64,000 nucleotides of DNA from Actinomycetospora endophytica (GCF_021026375.1 NZ_JAJNDB010000009.1:62001-126000), one strand, 5' to 3'; positions 8,684 to 17,586 are shown, numbered from the stretch's first letter. Made by a program: numbers and translations. Notes: generated from the sequence alone by a model not told the origin.

Positions 8684-9811
8684 GTGAGGATGCAGACGCG
8701 GGGAGCGGTGATCCGGAAGGCGCCCGGAGAGCTCGAGGTGGTGGACCTCGAGCTCGACGAGACGCGCCGCGACGAGGTGCAGGTCCGGATGGTGGCCTCC
8801 GGGCTCTGTCATTCCGACGACCACCACGTGACCGGTGATCTCCCGGTGGGCACCTATCCCTTCGCGCTGGGTCACGAGGGCGCGGGGGTCGTCACCGAGG
8901 TGTTCGAGAACGACAAGGGCATCCGCGAGGGCGACCACGTGGTCTTCTCCGCGATCCCGTCCTGCGGTCACTGCCGCTTCTGCTCGACGGGTAGGCAGAA
9001 CCTCTGCGATCTCGCGAAGGGCATCCTGGCCGGCCCGCGCTGGAGCGACGGCACCTACCGGCTGCGCCTGTCCGAGGACGGCAGTCCGGTCGGTCAGATG
9101 TGTGGCATCTCGACCTTCACCGCGACGACGACCGTCTCGCTCGCGTCGGTGATCAAGATCGAGGAGGACATCCCGCTCGACAAGGCCTGCCTGATCGGCT
9201 GCGCGGTCAGTACCGGGTGGGGTTCGGCCGTGAAAGCCGCGGAGGTGCAGCCCGGAGACACGGTGATCGTCATGGGAGCCGGCGGCATCGGGGTGAGCGC
9301 GATCCAGGGCGCGGTGCACGGGGGAGCGGGCACGATCATCGCGGCTGACCCGGTCGCGCTCAAGCGAGAGAAGGCCGTCGAGTTCGGCGCCACCCATACG
9401 GCCGGGTCGATCGAGGAGGCGACCGAGCTGGCGCGCCAGATGACCGACGGGCAGGGCGCGGACGCCACGATCGTCACGGTGGGCGTGCTCCGTCCCGAGC
9501 ACATCGGTCAGGCGCTGTCGTCGGTCCGCCGGGCCGGGACGGTGGTCGTCACCGCCGTCGGGCAGCACGCGGTCTCCGACACCCCGATGGAGCTCTTCGA
9601 CCTGACCCTGTCTCAGAAGCGCTTGCAGGGTGCTCTCTTCGGATCGACCAACGGCGGCTGGGACGTCCACCGGCTGCTGAACCTCTACCGCGCCGGGAAG
9701 CTCAAGCTCGACGAGATGATCACCCGTACCTACGCCCTGGACGAGATCGCCCAGGGGTACCGCGACCTGCACGCCGGACTGAACGTGCGCGGAGTCGTCC
9801 GGTATGAGTGA
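8684..9811 (+). CDS. NDMA-dependent zinc alcohol dehydrogenase
   Basis: A 375-residue zinc-containing medium-chain alcohol dehydrogenase. It has the catalytic-zinc GLCHSDDHHVTG, GHEGAGVV, the structural-zinc cysteine cluster CGHCRFCSTGRQNLC, and the Rossmann glycine motif VMGAGGIGVSAIQGA. The overall sequence matches the actinobacterial class with tightly bound nicotinamide cofactor, assayed with N,N-dimethyl-4-nitrosoaniline. The GTG at 8684 directly follows a TATGAT -10 box (leaderless); ATG 8690 is an alternative start. It overlaps the downstream MBL hydrolase gene by eight bases. It would supply the aldehyde oxidised by the divergent aldehyde dehydrogenase. Confidence 0.88.
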   Translation: MRMQTRGAVIRKAPGELEVVDLELDETRRDEVQVRMVASGLCHSDDHHVTGDLPVGTYPFALGHEGAGVVTEVFENDKGIREGDHVVFSAIPSCGHCRFCSTGRQNLCDLAKGILAGPRWSDGTYRLRLSEDGSPVGQMCGISTFTATTTVSLASVIKIEEDIPLDKACLIGCAVSTGWGSAVKAAEVQPGDTVIVMGAGGIGVSAIQGAVHGGAGTIIAADPVALKREKAVEFGATHTAGSIEEATELARQMTDGQGADATIVTVGVLRPEHIGQALSSVRRAGTVVVTAVGQHAVSDTPMELFDLTLSQKRLQGALFGSTNGGWDVHRLLNLYRAGKLKLDEMITRTYALDEIAQGYRDLHAGLNVRGVVRYE

Positions 9812-10844
9812 GCGAACCGCCGACCGGCACGCCTGGGCCCGGCCGGAGCCGGAGACCGTCGCCCCCGGAGTGGTGCGAGTACCACTCCCGCTGCCGAACG
9901 ACGCCCTGCGGGCGGTCAACGTGTACGTCCTCGTCGGTGCCGAGGACCTCACTCTGGTCGACGGCGGCTGGGCGCTCGCGGCCAACCGCGACCTGCTGGC
10001 GAGCGCCCTCTCCGGCCTCGGCGCCGACCTCACCGACATCCGCCGGTTCCTCGTGACCCACCTGCACCGTGACCACTACACGCTGGCGACGGCGCTGCGC
10101 CGGGAGACCGGTGCCCGGGTGGCCCTCGGTGCCGGCGAACGCGAGTCGATGTCGCTGCTGACCGGGCCGGACCAGGCCGCGCCGCACCGCGCTCGCATCG
10201 ATCGACTGCGCACGGTGGGTGCGCCGGAGCTCGCGGACCGGGTGGAGGAGGCGACGGCCTCGGCGATCGCGGCCGAGCGGGGCTCCTACACGCCGCCCGA
10301 CGAGTGGCTCAACGACGGCGAGGTCCTCACGGTCGCGAGACGGCGCCTGACCGCTCACGAGACGCCGGGGCACACCCGCGGCCACCTCGTGTTCGCCGAC
10401 GACCGCGCGGGCGTGCTCTTCGCCGGGGACCACGTGCTGCCGCACATCACCCCGTCGATCGGGTTCGAGCCCGCGACCCGGCCGGGCGCGCTGATCCGCT
10501 TCCTCGCCTCGCTGGCGCGGGTGCGCGCCCAGCCGGACCGGCGCCTGCTGCCCGCCCACGGCCCGGTGGCCCCCAGCGTTCACGCCCGGGTCGACGAGCT
10601 GCTCGCACACCACGAGCGGCGTCTCACCGAGGTCGAGCACGCCGTGGCGGCAGGTGACGTGACGGCGGCCGCGGTCGCCTCCCGGCTCCGCTGGACCCGT
10701 CACGAGCTGCGGCTCCCGGAGATGGAACCCACGCACGCGATGCTCGCGGTACTGGAGACCCAGGCGCATCTCGAGGTCCTCGAGGCCCAGGGACGGGTGA
10801 GAGGCGACGCGCCCGCCGCGACGCTGCGCTACGCCGTGACGTGA
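9804..10844 (+). CDS. MBL-fold metallo-hydrolase
   Basis: A 346-residue metallo-beta-lactamase-fold hydrolase. The metal-binding motif is VTHLHRDHYTLA (HxHxDH), with further ligands in AHETPGHTRGHLVF and FAGDHVLPHITPSIG. The C-terminal third (HHERRLTEVEHAV...RWTRHELRL) is a helical extension seen in LACTB2-like MBL proteins, some of which act on nucleic acids and others on thioesters. The gene overlaps the alcohol dehydrogenase by eight bases, so it belongs to the same transcript; that context favours a small-molecule thioester or lactone substrate (inference). Confidence 0.85.
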   Translation: MSERTADRHAWARPEPETVAPGVVRVPLPLPNDALRAVNVYVLVGAEDLTLVDGGWALAANRDLLASALSGLGADLTDIRRFLVTHLHRDHYTLATALRRETGARVALGAGERESMSLLTGPDQAAPHRARIDRLRTVGAPELADRVEEATASAIAAERGSYTPPDEWLNDGEVLTVARRRLTAHETPGHTRGHLVFADDRAGVLFAGDHVLPHITPSIGFEPATRPGALIRFLASLARVRAQPDRRLLPAHGPVAPSVHARVDELLAHHERRLTEVEHAVAAGDVTAAAVASRLRWTRHELRLPEMEPTHAMLAVLETQAHLEVLEAQGRVRGDAPAATLRYAVT

Positions 10845-10912
10845 ACCGTCGCCGACCGGAGCGGCGCCGGTCGTCGCGTCCCGACCGGCGGCAGTGGAAG
10901 GATCACGTCTCG

Positions 10913-12136
10913 ATGAACGGGACCAATCGCCCAGCCGGCCTGGACGACATCGCCGGCACCGCGACGTCGCGCTTCCGCCTCACCCCGATGGTCCCGCGGG
11001 ATCCGGACGAGCCGGGCCGGACCGCGAGCACCCTGGAGCTGTTCTTCGACCTCGTGTTCGTGGTCGCGGTGAGCATCGCAGCGGTCGACCTGGCCCATGC
11101 GCTCGCCGAGGGACACGTCCTCGACGGTCTCGTCGCCTATGCGGTCGTGTTCTTCGGCATCTGGTGGGCCTGGATGAACTTCACCTGGTTCGCCACCTCG
11201 TTCGCCACCGACGACTGGCTCTACCGGCTGCTGACCATCGTGCAGATGGGCGGGGTGCTCGCACTCGCCGCCGGCATCGGGCCGTTCTTCACCTCGCGCG
11301 ACACCACGGTGCTGATCCTGAGCTATGTCGTCATGCGCGTGGCGATGGTGGCGCAGTGGTTGCGGGCGTCGCGCTCGGCGGGGTCCAGTCGTCGGGCGAC
11401 CCAGGTCTACGCGGCCGGCATCGCGGGCGTGCAGGTGCTCTGGCTGGCGTCACTGCTGCTGTCGGGGCCGGCGGCGGGGATCGCGCTGGTAGTGCTGATC
11501 CTCGCCGAGATCTCTGTTCCGGTCGTCGCCGAGACCCGCGGCACCACCCCGTGGCACCCGCACCACATCACCGAGCGGTACGGCCTGTTCACCCTGATCC
11601 TGCTCGGGGAGAGCCTGCTCGCGTCCGCCAACGCCATCATCGAGGCGCTCGCCGAGCACGAGGAACTCGGGTCGCTCATCTCGATCGCGGTGCTCGCGCT
11701 GGTCGTCACCGCCGCGCTGTGGTGGATCTACTTCTGGCCTCCCCACCACGAGGCCATCACCACCTTCGGTCGCTCGCTGCGCTACGGCTACGTGCACTAC
11801 TTCGTCTTCGCCGCCGCCGGCGCCTTCTCGGCGGGGGTCGAGGTCGAGATCGACACGATCACCGGGCGCAGCGCGCTGGGCGAGGTCGCGGCCTCGTACA
11901 CCGTGTCCGTGCCGGTGGCCGTGTTCCTGCTGGGTATCTGGTGGATCGCCCTGCGCGACCAGGCCGACCGGGTGGTCAACACCGCTGTCCCGCTCGCCGC
12001 GGTGCTGGTCCTCGCCGACCCCGTCATCCCGCTGCCCAGCGCCGTCACCGCCGTGGTGCTGGTGGCACTCGTGGTGGTGCTGGTCGTCCGGCCGCCGGTG
12101 TCCGGCGCCGCCGCGACCGGCTCCGAGGAGGGGTAG
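10913..12136 (+). CDS. Low-temperature-requirement protein A (LtrA) family membrane protein
   Basis: A 407-residue polytopic inner-membrane protein of the LtrA family. The signature TASTLELFFDLVFVVAVSIAAVD occurs near the N-terminus (in the sequence from 11025), followed by successive hydrophobic segments through to the C-terminus, and HPHHITERYGLFTLILLGES. The biochemical role of LtrA proteins is unresolved. ATG 10913 is chosen because GAAGGA lies about ten bases upstream; a GTG at 10841, overlapping the preceding stop, would add a basic non-conserved leader. It is convergent with the DUF2255 gene, with a short CG-rich palindrome between them. Its link to the catabolic cluster is unclear. 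Confidence 0.85.
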   Translation: MNGTNRPAGLDDIAGTATSRFRLTPMVPRDPDEPGRTASTLELFFDLVFVVAVSIAAVDLAHALAEGHVLDGLVAYAVVFFGIWWAWMNFTWFATSFATDDWLYRLLTIVQMGGVLALAAGIGPFFTSRDTTVLILSYVVMRVAMVAQWLRASRSAGSSRRATQVYAAGIAGVQVLWLASLLLSGPAAGIALVVLILAEISVPVVAETRGTTPWHPHHITERYGLFTLILLGESLLASANAIIEALAEHEELGSLISIAVLALVVTAALWWIYFWPPHHEAITTFGRSLRYGYVHYFVFAAAGAFSAGVEVEIDTITGRSALGEVAASYTVSVPVAVFLLGIWWIALRDQADRVVNTAVPLAAVLVLADPVIPLPSAVTAVVLVALVVVLVVRPPVSGAAATGSEEG

Positions 12137-12155
12137 CCGCCGCGGCGGACCGGGC

Positions 12156-12527
12156 TCAGGAGGTGACGAGCCTCGTCGTCGTCCCCGCGGCCGGCGGCTC
12201 GAGCATCGTGGCGAGAGCCGAGCCCGAGCCGGCGTACTTCTGCTCGTAGGCGGCCCCGACGGCGGCCCGGGTGGCCTCGTCGGCGACGGGCTCGAGGGTC
12301 ACGTCGGTCTCCACCGCGCCCGCGCGGACGCGGGCGGTGCCGCGCGTCGTGGCTCGCCGGTACCAGCCGCCGGCGCCGCCGTAGGCCGACCGCACGTAGA
12401 GCTCGCCGTCGACGAGGACGACCCAGATCGGTGTCCACCGGCGCGTCGTGCCGTCGTCGCGGTACGTCGTGATCTGTAGCTCCGGCGCGGCGCCGAGGGC
12501 CTCCCGACGCTGGTCGACGGCGCTCAC
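12156..12527 (-). CDS. DUF2255 family protein
   Basis: A 123-residue protein that looks like a DUF2255 member: TYRDDGTTRRWTPIWVVLVD, GELYVRSAYGG and WYRRA form the small split-barrel pattern related to flavin/F420-binding deazaflavin nitroreductase-like folds. The GTG at 12527 overlaps the TGA of the upstream alpha/beta hydrolase by four bases, so it is the last gene of a leftward three-gene operon of two hydrolases plus this protein. The function is not known. Pyridoxamine-oxidase-like redox chemistry is only a fold-level suggestion. Confidence 0.75.
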   Translation of the reverse strand: MSAVDQRREALGAAPELQITTYRDDGTTRRWTPIWVVLVDGELYVRSAYGGAGGWYRRATTRGTARVRAGAVETDVTLEPVADEATRAAVGAAYEQKYAGSGSALATMLEPPAAGTTTRLVTS

Positions 12528-13453
12528 AGGTGCCTGCCGAAGAACGGGACCAGCTCGGCCAGGGCCTGCGCCGTGGGCTCCGGCCGGTCGTACAGGTCGT
12601 AGTGCGAGAACCCTTCCAGCACGACGAGCTGCTTGTCGGCCGAGCGCGCGCGACGGTAGATCTCCATACCGTCGCGGTAGGCGCCGAAGGCACCCGGCTT
12701 GTCGCCCACCACCACCATGATCGGACGGGTGAGCAGCACCTCGGCCCGCCCGAACGCGTCCCACCCGACCGCGGTGGCCTGGTGGGAGAACAGCGAGCTG
12801 GTTGCGCCGTGCGGCTGCTTACCCCGCGGGGTCTTGTAGTAGTCGGTCGCCTCGACGACGTCGATCTCGGTGATCCCGGCCTCGGTGGCGGCCTGCGGCG
12901 AGGCGGGCAGCAGGTCGTCCACCCGGAGGGCCTCGCCGCGGGCCTCCGCGGTGCGCTGCGCCGCGATCGCATCGAGAGTGGCGACCGGGTCGTAGCCGGA
13001 GAACGACTCCTGCATCAGCCGGCCGAAGTTGACCCCGGTGACGCTGCCGACCGCCTTGATGCGCCGGTCGGTCATGGTCGCGTTGATCGAGTACCCGCCG
13101 CCGCCGCACACCCCAATGGCGCCGATGCGATCGGCGTCGACGAAGGGCAGCGTCACCAGGTGGTCGATCACGTGGCTGATGTCCTTGACCCGCATCGTCG
13201 GGTCCTCGACGAAGCGGGGCTCGCCGCCGCTGGCGCCCTGGAAGCTGGCGTCGAACGCGACGACGACGTAGCCCTCGTCGGCCAGCGCCGTCCCGTAGAC
13301 ATTCCCGGCCGTCTGCTCCTTGCAGCTCCCGATGGGGTGGGTGGCGACGATCGCGGGGTAGCGCCGCGAGGCGTCGAATCCGGGCGGGTAGTAGATGTCG
13401 GCGGCCAGGTCCCAGGCCAGGGCCGGGATGTTGACGTGCTCGATCGTGCTCAT
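12524..13453 (-). CDS. Alpha/beta hydrolase, dienelactone-hydrolase-like (Cys nucleophile)
   Basis: A 309-residue alpha/beta hydrolase, a clear paralogue of the next gene upstream. Shared landmarks are YPAIVATHPIGSCKEQTAG (oxyanion-hole region), VVVAFDASFQGASGGEPRF and the nucleophile elbow IGVCGGGGYS, where a cysteine replaces the usual serine, as in dienelactone hydrolases. GFSHYDLYDRPE near the C-terminus supplies a likely catalytic His. ATG 13453 is chosen for the GGAGG five or six bases upstream; longer readings have no conserved sequence. It lies ten bases after its paralogue and overlaps the DUF2255 gene. Substrate unknown. Confidence 0.82.
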   Translation of the reverse strand: MSTIEHVNIPALAWDLAADIYYPPGFDASRRYPAIVATHPIGSCKEQTAGNVYGTALADEGYVVVAFDASFQGASGGEPRFVEDPTMRVKDISHVIDHLVTLPFVDADRIGAIGVCGGGGYSINATMTDRRIKAVGSVTGVNFGRLMQESFSGYDPVATLDAIAAQRTAEARGEALRVDDLLPASPQAATEAGITEIDVVEATDYYKTPRGKQPHGATSSLFSHQATAVGWDAFGRAEVLLTRPIMVVVGDKPGAFGAYRDGMEIYRRARSADKQLVVLEGFSHYDLYDRPEPTAQALAELVPFFGRHL

Positions 13454-13463
13454 CGGTGCCTCC

Positions 13464-14381
13464 TCAGCTGGCGGCGAGGTGCTCGGTGAAGAACGGGGTG
13501 GCCTCGGCGACGGCCCGGTCGACGTACTTGGGCACGTCGTAGAAGTCCATGTGCGTCCCGCCGTCGACGACGACGAGCTTCTTCTCGCTGCGCAGCCGGC
13601 CATGGAGGTCGGTGGTGTGCCACAGCGAGCCGGCGTCGGAACCGGCGACCATGAGCACCGGCGCCGTGAGCAGGTCCTCGACCAGGTGGAAGGCGTCGAA
13701 AGCCATGATCTTCGGGATGCTCTTGGTGGCGAGGTAGGTGTTCTTCGCGTTCGGGTGCTGGGCGCGCGGGGTCAGGTAGTACTCGCTGGCCTGCACCATG
13801 TCGTAGGGCGTGTTCTCGTCGGTCTGCGCCGGGACGTACGGGGCCGTCGATGCCTCGGCGCCCCGGGCGGACTCGGCGGTGCGCTGCTGGGCGATCCCGT
13901 CGAGCGCGGGCACGGCGGCGTTGACGGGGTCGGCGCCGAACCAGCCCTGGCGCCATGCCGTGCCGATGTTGAGGCAGCTGACCGTCGCCAGCGCCTTGAC
14001 GCGGTGGTCGGTCATGGTCGCCGTGGTGCCGTAGGCGCCGCCGGCGCAGACGCCCAGCACGCCGATGCGCTCCTCGTCGACGAAGTCGAGGGACTGCAGG
14101 TGATCGACCGCGGCGCGGACGTCCTCGACGCGGGCGGAGGGGTCCTCCAGGAAGTGCGGCTCGCCGCCCGACTCACCCTGGTACGAGGCGTCGAACGCCA
14201 GCGCGACGAAGCCCTGCTCGGCCAGCTTCGCGGCGTAGAGCCCGGCCGTCTGCTCCTTGACCCCGCCGCCGGGGTGGACGGTGACGACGGCCGGGTAGCG
14301 GGTGCCCTCGTCGAAGCCCTCGGGTCGGTACAGGGCGCCGGCCATGGTGATCGGTCCGTTGGCGAACGTCGTGGTCTCCAT
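13464..14381 (-). CDS. Alpha/beta hydrolase, dienelactone-hydrolase-like (paralogue)
   Basis: A 305-residue alpha/beta hydrolase sharing the same layout as the downstream gene: YPAVVTVHPGGGVKEQTAG, LAFDASYQGESGGEPHF, elbow LGVCAGGAYG with a cysteine nucleophile, and GGTHMDFYDVPKYVDRA holding the likely histidine. The tandem pair probably arose by local duplication, with divergence in the central cap segment (substrate-facing in this fold). It is the first gene of the leftward operon and is divergent from an aldehyde dehydrogenase across a 119-bp promoter region that contains the shared AT-rich motif. Confidence 0.82.
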   Translation of the reverse strand: METTTFANGPITMAGALYRPEGFDEGTRYPAVVTVHPGGGVKEQTAGLYAAKLAEQGFVALAFDASYQGESGGEPHFLEDPSARVEDVRAAVDHLQSLDFVDEERIGVLGVCAGGAYGTTATMTDHRVKALATVSCLNIGTAWRQGWFGADPVNAAVPALDGIAQQRTAESARGAEASTAPYVPAQTDENTPYDMVQASEYYLTPRAQHPNAKNTYLATKSIPKIMAFDAFHLVEDLLTAPVLMVAGSDAGSLWHTTDLHGRLRSEKKLVVVDGGTHMDFYDVPKYVDRAVAEATPFFTEHLAAS

Positions 14382-14435
14382 GCCCCGGCACCTTCCTCGC
14401 GGGCCCGGGCGCCATGCAACCGTGCGCCATAGACA

Positions 14436-14455
14436 TCACACTTTTTATACGATAC
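14436..14455. promoter_or_regulatory. Divergent promoter with shared AT-rich motif
   Basis: TCACACTTTTTATACGATAC lies in the gap between the hydrolase operon and the second aldehyde dehydrogenase. It matches the 8661-8680 site at 14 of 20 positions. TACGAT at 14448-14453 could be a -10 box for the rightward genes, placing transcription start about 40 bases before the GTG at 14501. Confidence 0.45.
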
Positions 14456-14500
14456 TTTCTCTGCTATGCACTGGATCACACTCCCTCCGGAGGTCTCGCG

Positions 14501-15964
14501 GTGACCGCTCCGGACGACTACTCGGCCTTCTTCATCGGCGGGCGGTGGACCACCCCACAGGGGAGCGACACCCTCACTGTCACCTCGCCCTTCACCGGAG
14601 AGGCGATCGCGCACGTCCCGGCGGCCTCCGCCGAGGACGTCGACGCGGCCGTCGCCGCCGCTCGCCGGGCCTTCGATCAGGGCGAGTGGCCCCGGATCAC
14701 GCTGGACGAGCGGATGCAGATGCTCGGCCGGCTGAGCGAGCTGCTCGGGAAGCGGACCGACGAGATCGCGAACCTGGTCACCAGCGAGATGGGCTGCCCG
14801 ATCACCCTGTCGCGCTCCATGCAGGCCGCCGGCCCGAGAGTCCTCCTCGACAGCTTCCTCGAGCTCGCGCCGAGCTACCCCTGGCGCGCCGAGCGGGAGT
14901 CGGCGACGGGCCGGGCCCTCGTGCTGCGCGAGCCGGTCGGCGTCGTCGCCGCGGTGGTGCCCTGGAACGCCCCGCTGCTCATCTCGGTCATGAAGCTCGC
15001 TCCGGCGCTGCTCGCCGGGTGCACCGTCGTCCTCAAGCCCGCCCCGGAGACCCCGCTCGACGCCTACCTGCTCGCCGGGCTCCTCGAGGAGGCGGGCCTG
15101 CCCGAGGGCGTGGTCAACGTGGTGCCGGCCGACCGCGATGTCAGCGAGCACCTCGTGACGCACCCGCAGGTCGACAAGGTCGCCTTCACGGGATCCACCG
15201 CCGCCGGACGACGGATCGCGTCGCTGTGCGGGCACGACCTCAAGCGCGTGACGCTCGAGCTCGGCGGCAAGTCGGCCGCGGTCCTGCTCGACGACGCCGA
15301 CCTCGCCGGGGCGGCCGAGTCGCTGCGGGTCGGGTCGTTCCGCAACAGCGGCCAGGTGTGCAGCCTCAAGACCCGCGTCGTCGTCCCCCGGGCGCGCCAG
15401 GCGGAGTTCCTCGAGGCGTTCTCCGCGGTGGTCGGCAGCATGCCCGTCGGAGACCCGGCCGACCCGGCCACCCAGATCGGGCCGCTGGTCAGCGCCCGGC
15501 AGCGGGAGCGGGTCGAGGGCTATATCGCCGCGGGCCGGGACCAGGGTGCCCGCGTGGTGGTCGGTGGCGGGCGCCCGAGCGGCTTCGACGCCGGGTACTT
15601 CGTCGAGCCGACCGTGTTCGCCGACGTCGCCCCCGGGATGCGCATCGCCCAGGAGGAGATCTTCGGGCCGGTGGTCTCGGTGCTGGCCTATGACGACGAG
15701 GACGAGGCCGTCGCCCTCGCGAACGACTCCAGCTACGGCCTCAACGGGTCGGTCTTCACCGGCGACCCCGGGCGCGGCGTCGCCCTGGCGAGCCGGATGC
15801 GGACCGGGACCGTCGAGGTCAACGGCAGCCCGGTCGGCTTCCACGCACCGATCGGCGGCTTCAAGTCCAGCGGTATCGGCCGCGAGGCCGGACCGGAGGG
15901 CTTCGACGCGTACGTCGAGCTCAAATCCATCGGTCTCCCGCGAGACCTGATCCTCACCAGCTGA
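14501..15964 (+). CDS. Aldehyde dehydrogenase
   Basis: A 487-residue ALDH-superfamily enzyme, distinct from the one at 7197-8651. Visible motifs are VVPWNAPLLISVMKLAPAL, FTGSTAAGRRIA, LELGGKSAAVLLDDADL (catalytic Glu) and NSGQVCSLKTRVVVPR (catalytic Cys), with EEIFGPVVSVLAYDD near the end. GTG 14501 is selected because CTCCGGAGG ends seven bases upstream; a reading from ATG 14414 would translate the promoter. It heads a rightward operon with a cupin protein and a second zinc alcohol dehydrogenase, a second alcohol-to-acid oxidation module. Confidence 0.9.
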   Translation: MTAPDDYSAFFIGGRWTTPQGSDTLTVTSPFTGEAIAHVPAASAEDVDAAVAAARRAFDQGEWPRITLDERMQMLGRLSELLGKRTDEIANLVTSEMGCPITLSRSMQAAGPRVLLDSFLELAPSYPWRAERESATGRALVLREPVGVVAAVVPWNAPLLISVMKLAPALLAGCTVVLKPAPETPLDAYLLAGLLEEAGLPEGVVNVVPADRDVSEHLVTHPQVDKVAFTGSTAAGRRIASLCGHDLKRVTLELGGKSAAVLLDDADLAGAAESLRVGSFRNSGQVCSLKTRVVVPRARQAEFLEAFSAVVGSMPVGDPADPATQIGPLVSARQRERVEGYIAAGRDQGARVVVGGGRPSGFDAGYFVEPTVFADVAPGMRIAQEEIFGPVVSVLAYDDEDEAVALANDSSYGLNGSVFTGDPGRGVALASRMRTGTVEVNGSPVGFHAPIGGFKSSGIGREAGPEGFDAYVELKSIGLPRDLILTS

Positions 15965-15979
15965 AGGAGAGCGCGCATC

Positions 15980-16516
15980 ATGGCAGGCAAGCATCTCGAG
16001 GCGCAGGCCCGCGTCGTCGTCTCCGGACTCGACGCGAACGGCAAGTCGACCATCGTCAGCGACCAGAACACGGCGACCCGCATCGCGGCGCTCGGGTTCA
16101 CCGTCATGGACACCTGGCAGGTCGACGCCGTCCCGGCCGGCGTCGCGTCCGCGGCCACCCTGGGCGAGTCCCCGGTCATCGACCCGCCGAAGAGCGGCCT
16201 CGTCGTCCGGCTGGCGAGCTTCCCGCCGGACAAGGAGTTCGACGCGGCCGCCTATGCGGCCTCCCTGGACGACTTCGGCGGCGGCGACTCCCACGGCGGC
16301 GCGGACGAGGGCGCCGAGGGCGGCCTCTGGCACGAGACCGACACCGTCGACGTCGTCACCGTGATCTCCGGCGAGCTGCACGCCGTCACCGAGACCGACG
16401 AGACGCTGCTCCGCCCGGGCGACACCTTCGTCACCCGCGGGGTCAAGCACATCTGGAGCAACCGGACCGACGAGCCGGTGGTCATCGTCGCGACGATGAT
16501 GGCGGCCACCCGATGA
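15980..16516 (+). CDS. Cupin domain protein
   Basis: A 178-residue protein with one C-terminal cupin domain (about residues 110-175): WHETDTVDVVTVISGELH, LLRPGDTFVTRGVKHIWSN. The conserved small-barrel pattern is present, but the first cupin box shows only H-x-T-D-T rather than the full G(X)5HXH(X)3-4E set, so metal binding is uncertain. The N-terminal half (ATRIAALGFTVMDTWQVD) is typical of sugar- or aromatic-degradation cupins annotated only by domain. It sits between an aldehyde dehydrogenase (16-bp gap) and an alcohol dehydrogenase (4-base overlap), so it is probably a co-expressed accessory or regulatory binder. Confidence 0.8.
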   Translation: MAGKHLEAQARVVVSGLDANGKSTIVSDQNTATRIAALGFTVMDTWQVDAVPAGVASAATLGESPVIDPPKSGLVVRLASFPPDKEFDAAAYAASLDDFGGGDSHGGADEGAEGGLWHETDTVDVVTVISGELHAVTETDETLLRPGDTFVTRGVKHIWSNRTDEPVVIVATMMAATR

Positions 16517-17583
16517 GGGGCGTCGTCTTCGCCGGCGACAAGCAGCTCTCGATCGAGGAGTTCCCCGACCCGAAGCCGGGTCCCGACGACGTCGTCATCG
16601 ACATCAAGGCGTCCGGCCTCTGCGGCAGCGACCTCAAGTTCTACCGCGACCCGCCCGGCGCCGCGCTCAAGGCCCTCGGGTTCAAGAGCTTCGACGAGCG
16701 CGGGGTGGAGGGCGTGCCGTCGATCATCGCCGGCCACGAGCCGTGCGGGGTCATCGCCGAGGTCGGCTCCGACGTCGACCCGCGCGTGTTCAAGCCCGGG
16801 GACCGGGTGATGCAGTTCCACTACGACGGGTGCGGCTTCTGCGACCTCTGCCGCAGCGGCTGGACCCAGATGTGCCCGCAGGGCGCCACGATCTACGGGG
16901 CCACCGCGCACGGCGGCCACGCCGAGCACATGCTCGCGCCCGCCAAGACGCTCGTGCACCTGCCCGAGGAGATCAGCTTCTCCGCCGGTGCCGCCATCGC
17001 CTGCGGCACCGGGACCGCCTACGGGGCGCTGCGGCGCACCGACGTCTCGGCGGCCGACGTCGTCGCGGTGTTCGGGATCGGCCCGATCGGCCAGTCGACG
17101 GTGCAGTTCGCGTCGGCGATGGGCGCCACCGTGATCGCCGTCGACGTCGCGGACGCGAAGCTCGCCCGGGCGAGCGAGTTCGGCGCCCATCACGTGGTGA
17201 ACTCCGGCGCGGGCGACCCGGTCGCGGCGATCAAGGAGCTCACCGGCGGCAGGGGCGCGACCGTGTCGATCGAGTGCTCGGGCGCGCCGGTGGCGCGGCA
17301 GGCCGCCGTGCGCTGCCTTGCCGTCTGGGGCCGCTCGGCGATGGTCGGACTCGGCGGCGAAATCACCCTCGACGTCGCGCCCGACCTCGTGATCAAGCAG
17401 ATCACGATCTACGGGACGTACACCTTCTCGAACGTCGGGCTGGGGGAGTGCGCCCGGTTCGTCGCCGATCACGGGATCGACGTCGACAAGCTCTTCACCG
17501 ACCGGTGGAGCATCGACCAGGCCGACGAGGCCTACCGCGTCTTCGACAAGCAGGAACGCGGGAAGGCCGTCATCGAGTTCTGA
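16513..17583 (+). CDS. Zinc-dependent alcohol dehydrogenase
   Basis: A 356-residue medium-chain zinc alcohol dehydrogenase. The catalytic-zinc cysteine lies in ASGLCGSDLKFYRD, with GHEPCGVIAEVG following; the structural-zinc set is GCGFCDLCRSGWTQMC; the nucleotide fold is VFGIGPIGQSTVQFASAMGA. ATG 16513 overlaps the cupin stop. It is the last gene before the genomic island and is followed at once by a perfect 13-bp hairpin terminator. It likely oxidises an alcohol whose aldehyde is handled by the first gene of the operon. Confidence 0.9.
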   Translation: MRGVVFAGDKQLSIEEFPDPKPGPDDVVIDIKASGLCGSDLKFYRDPPGAALKALGFKSFDERGVEGVPSIIAGHEPCGVIAEVGSDVDPRVFKPGDRVMQFHYDGCGFCDLCRSGWTQMCPQGATIYGATAHGGHAEHMLAPAKTLVHLPEEISFSAGAAIACGTGTAYGALRRTDVSAADVVAVFGIGPIGQSTVQFASAMGATVIAVDVADAKLARASEFGAHHVVNSGAGDPVAAIKELTGGRGATVSIECSGAPVARQAAVRCLAVWGRSAMVGLGGEITLDVAPDLVIKQITIYGTYTFSNVGLGECARFVADHGIDVDKLFTDRWSIDQADEAYRVFDKQERGKAVIEF

Positions 17584-17586
17584 GGA

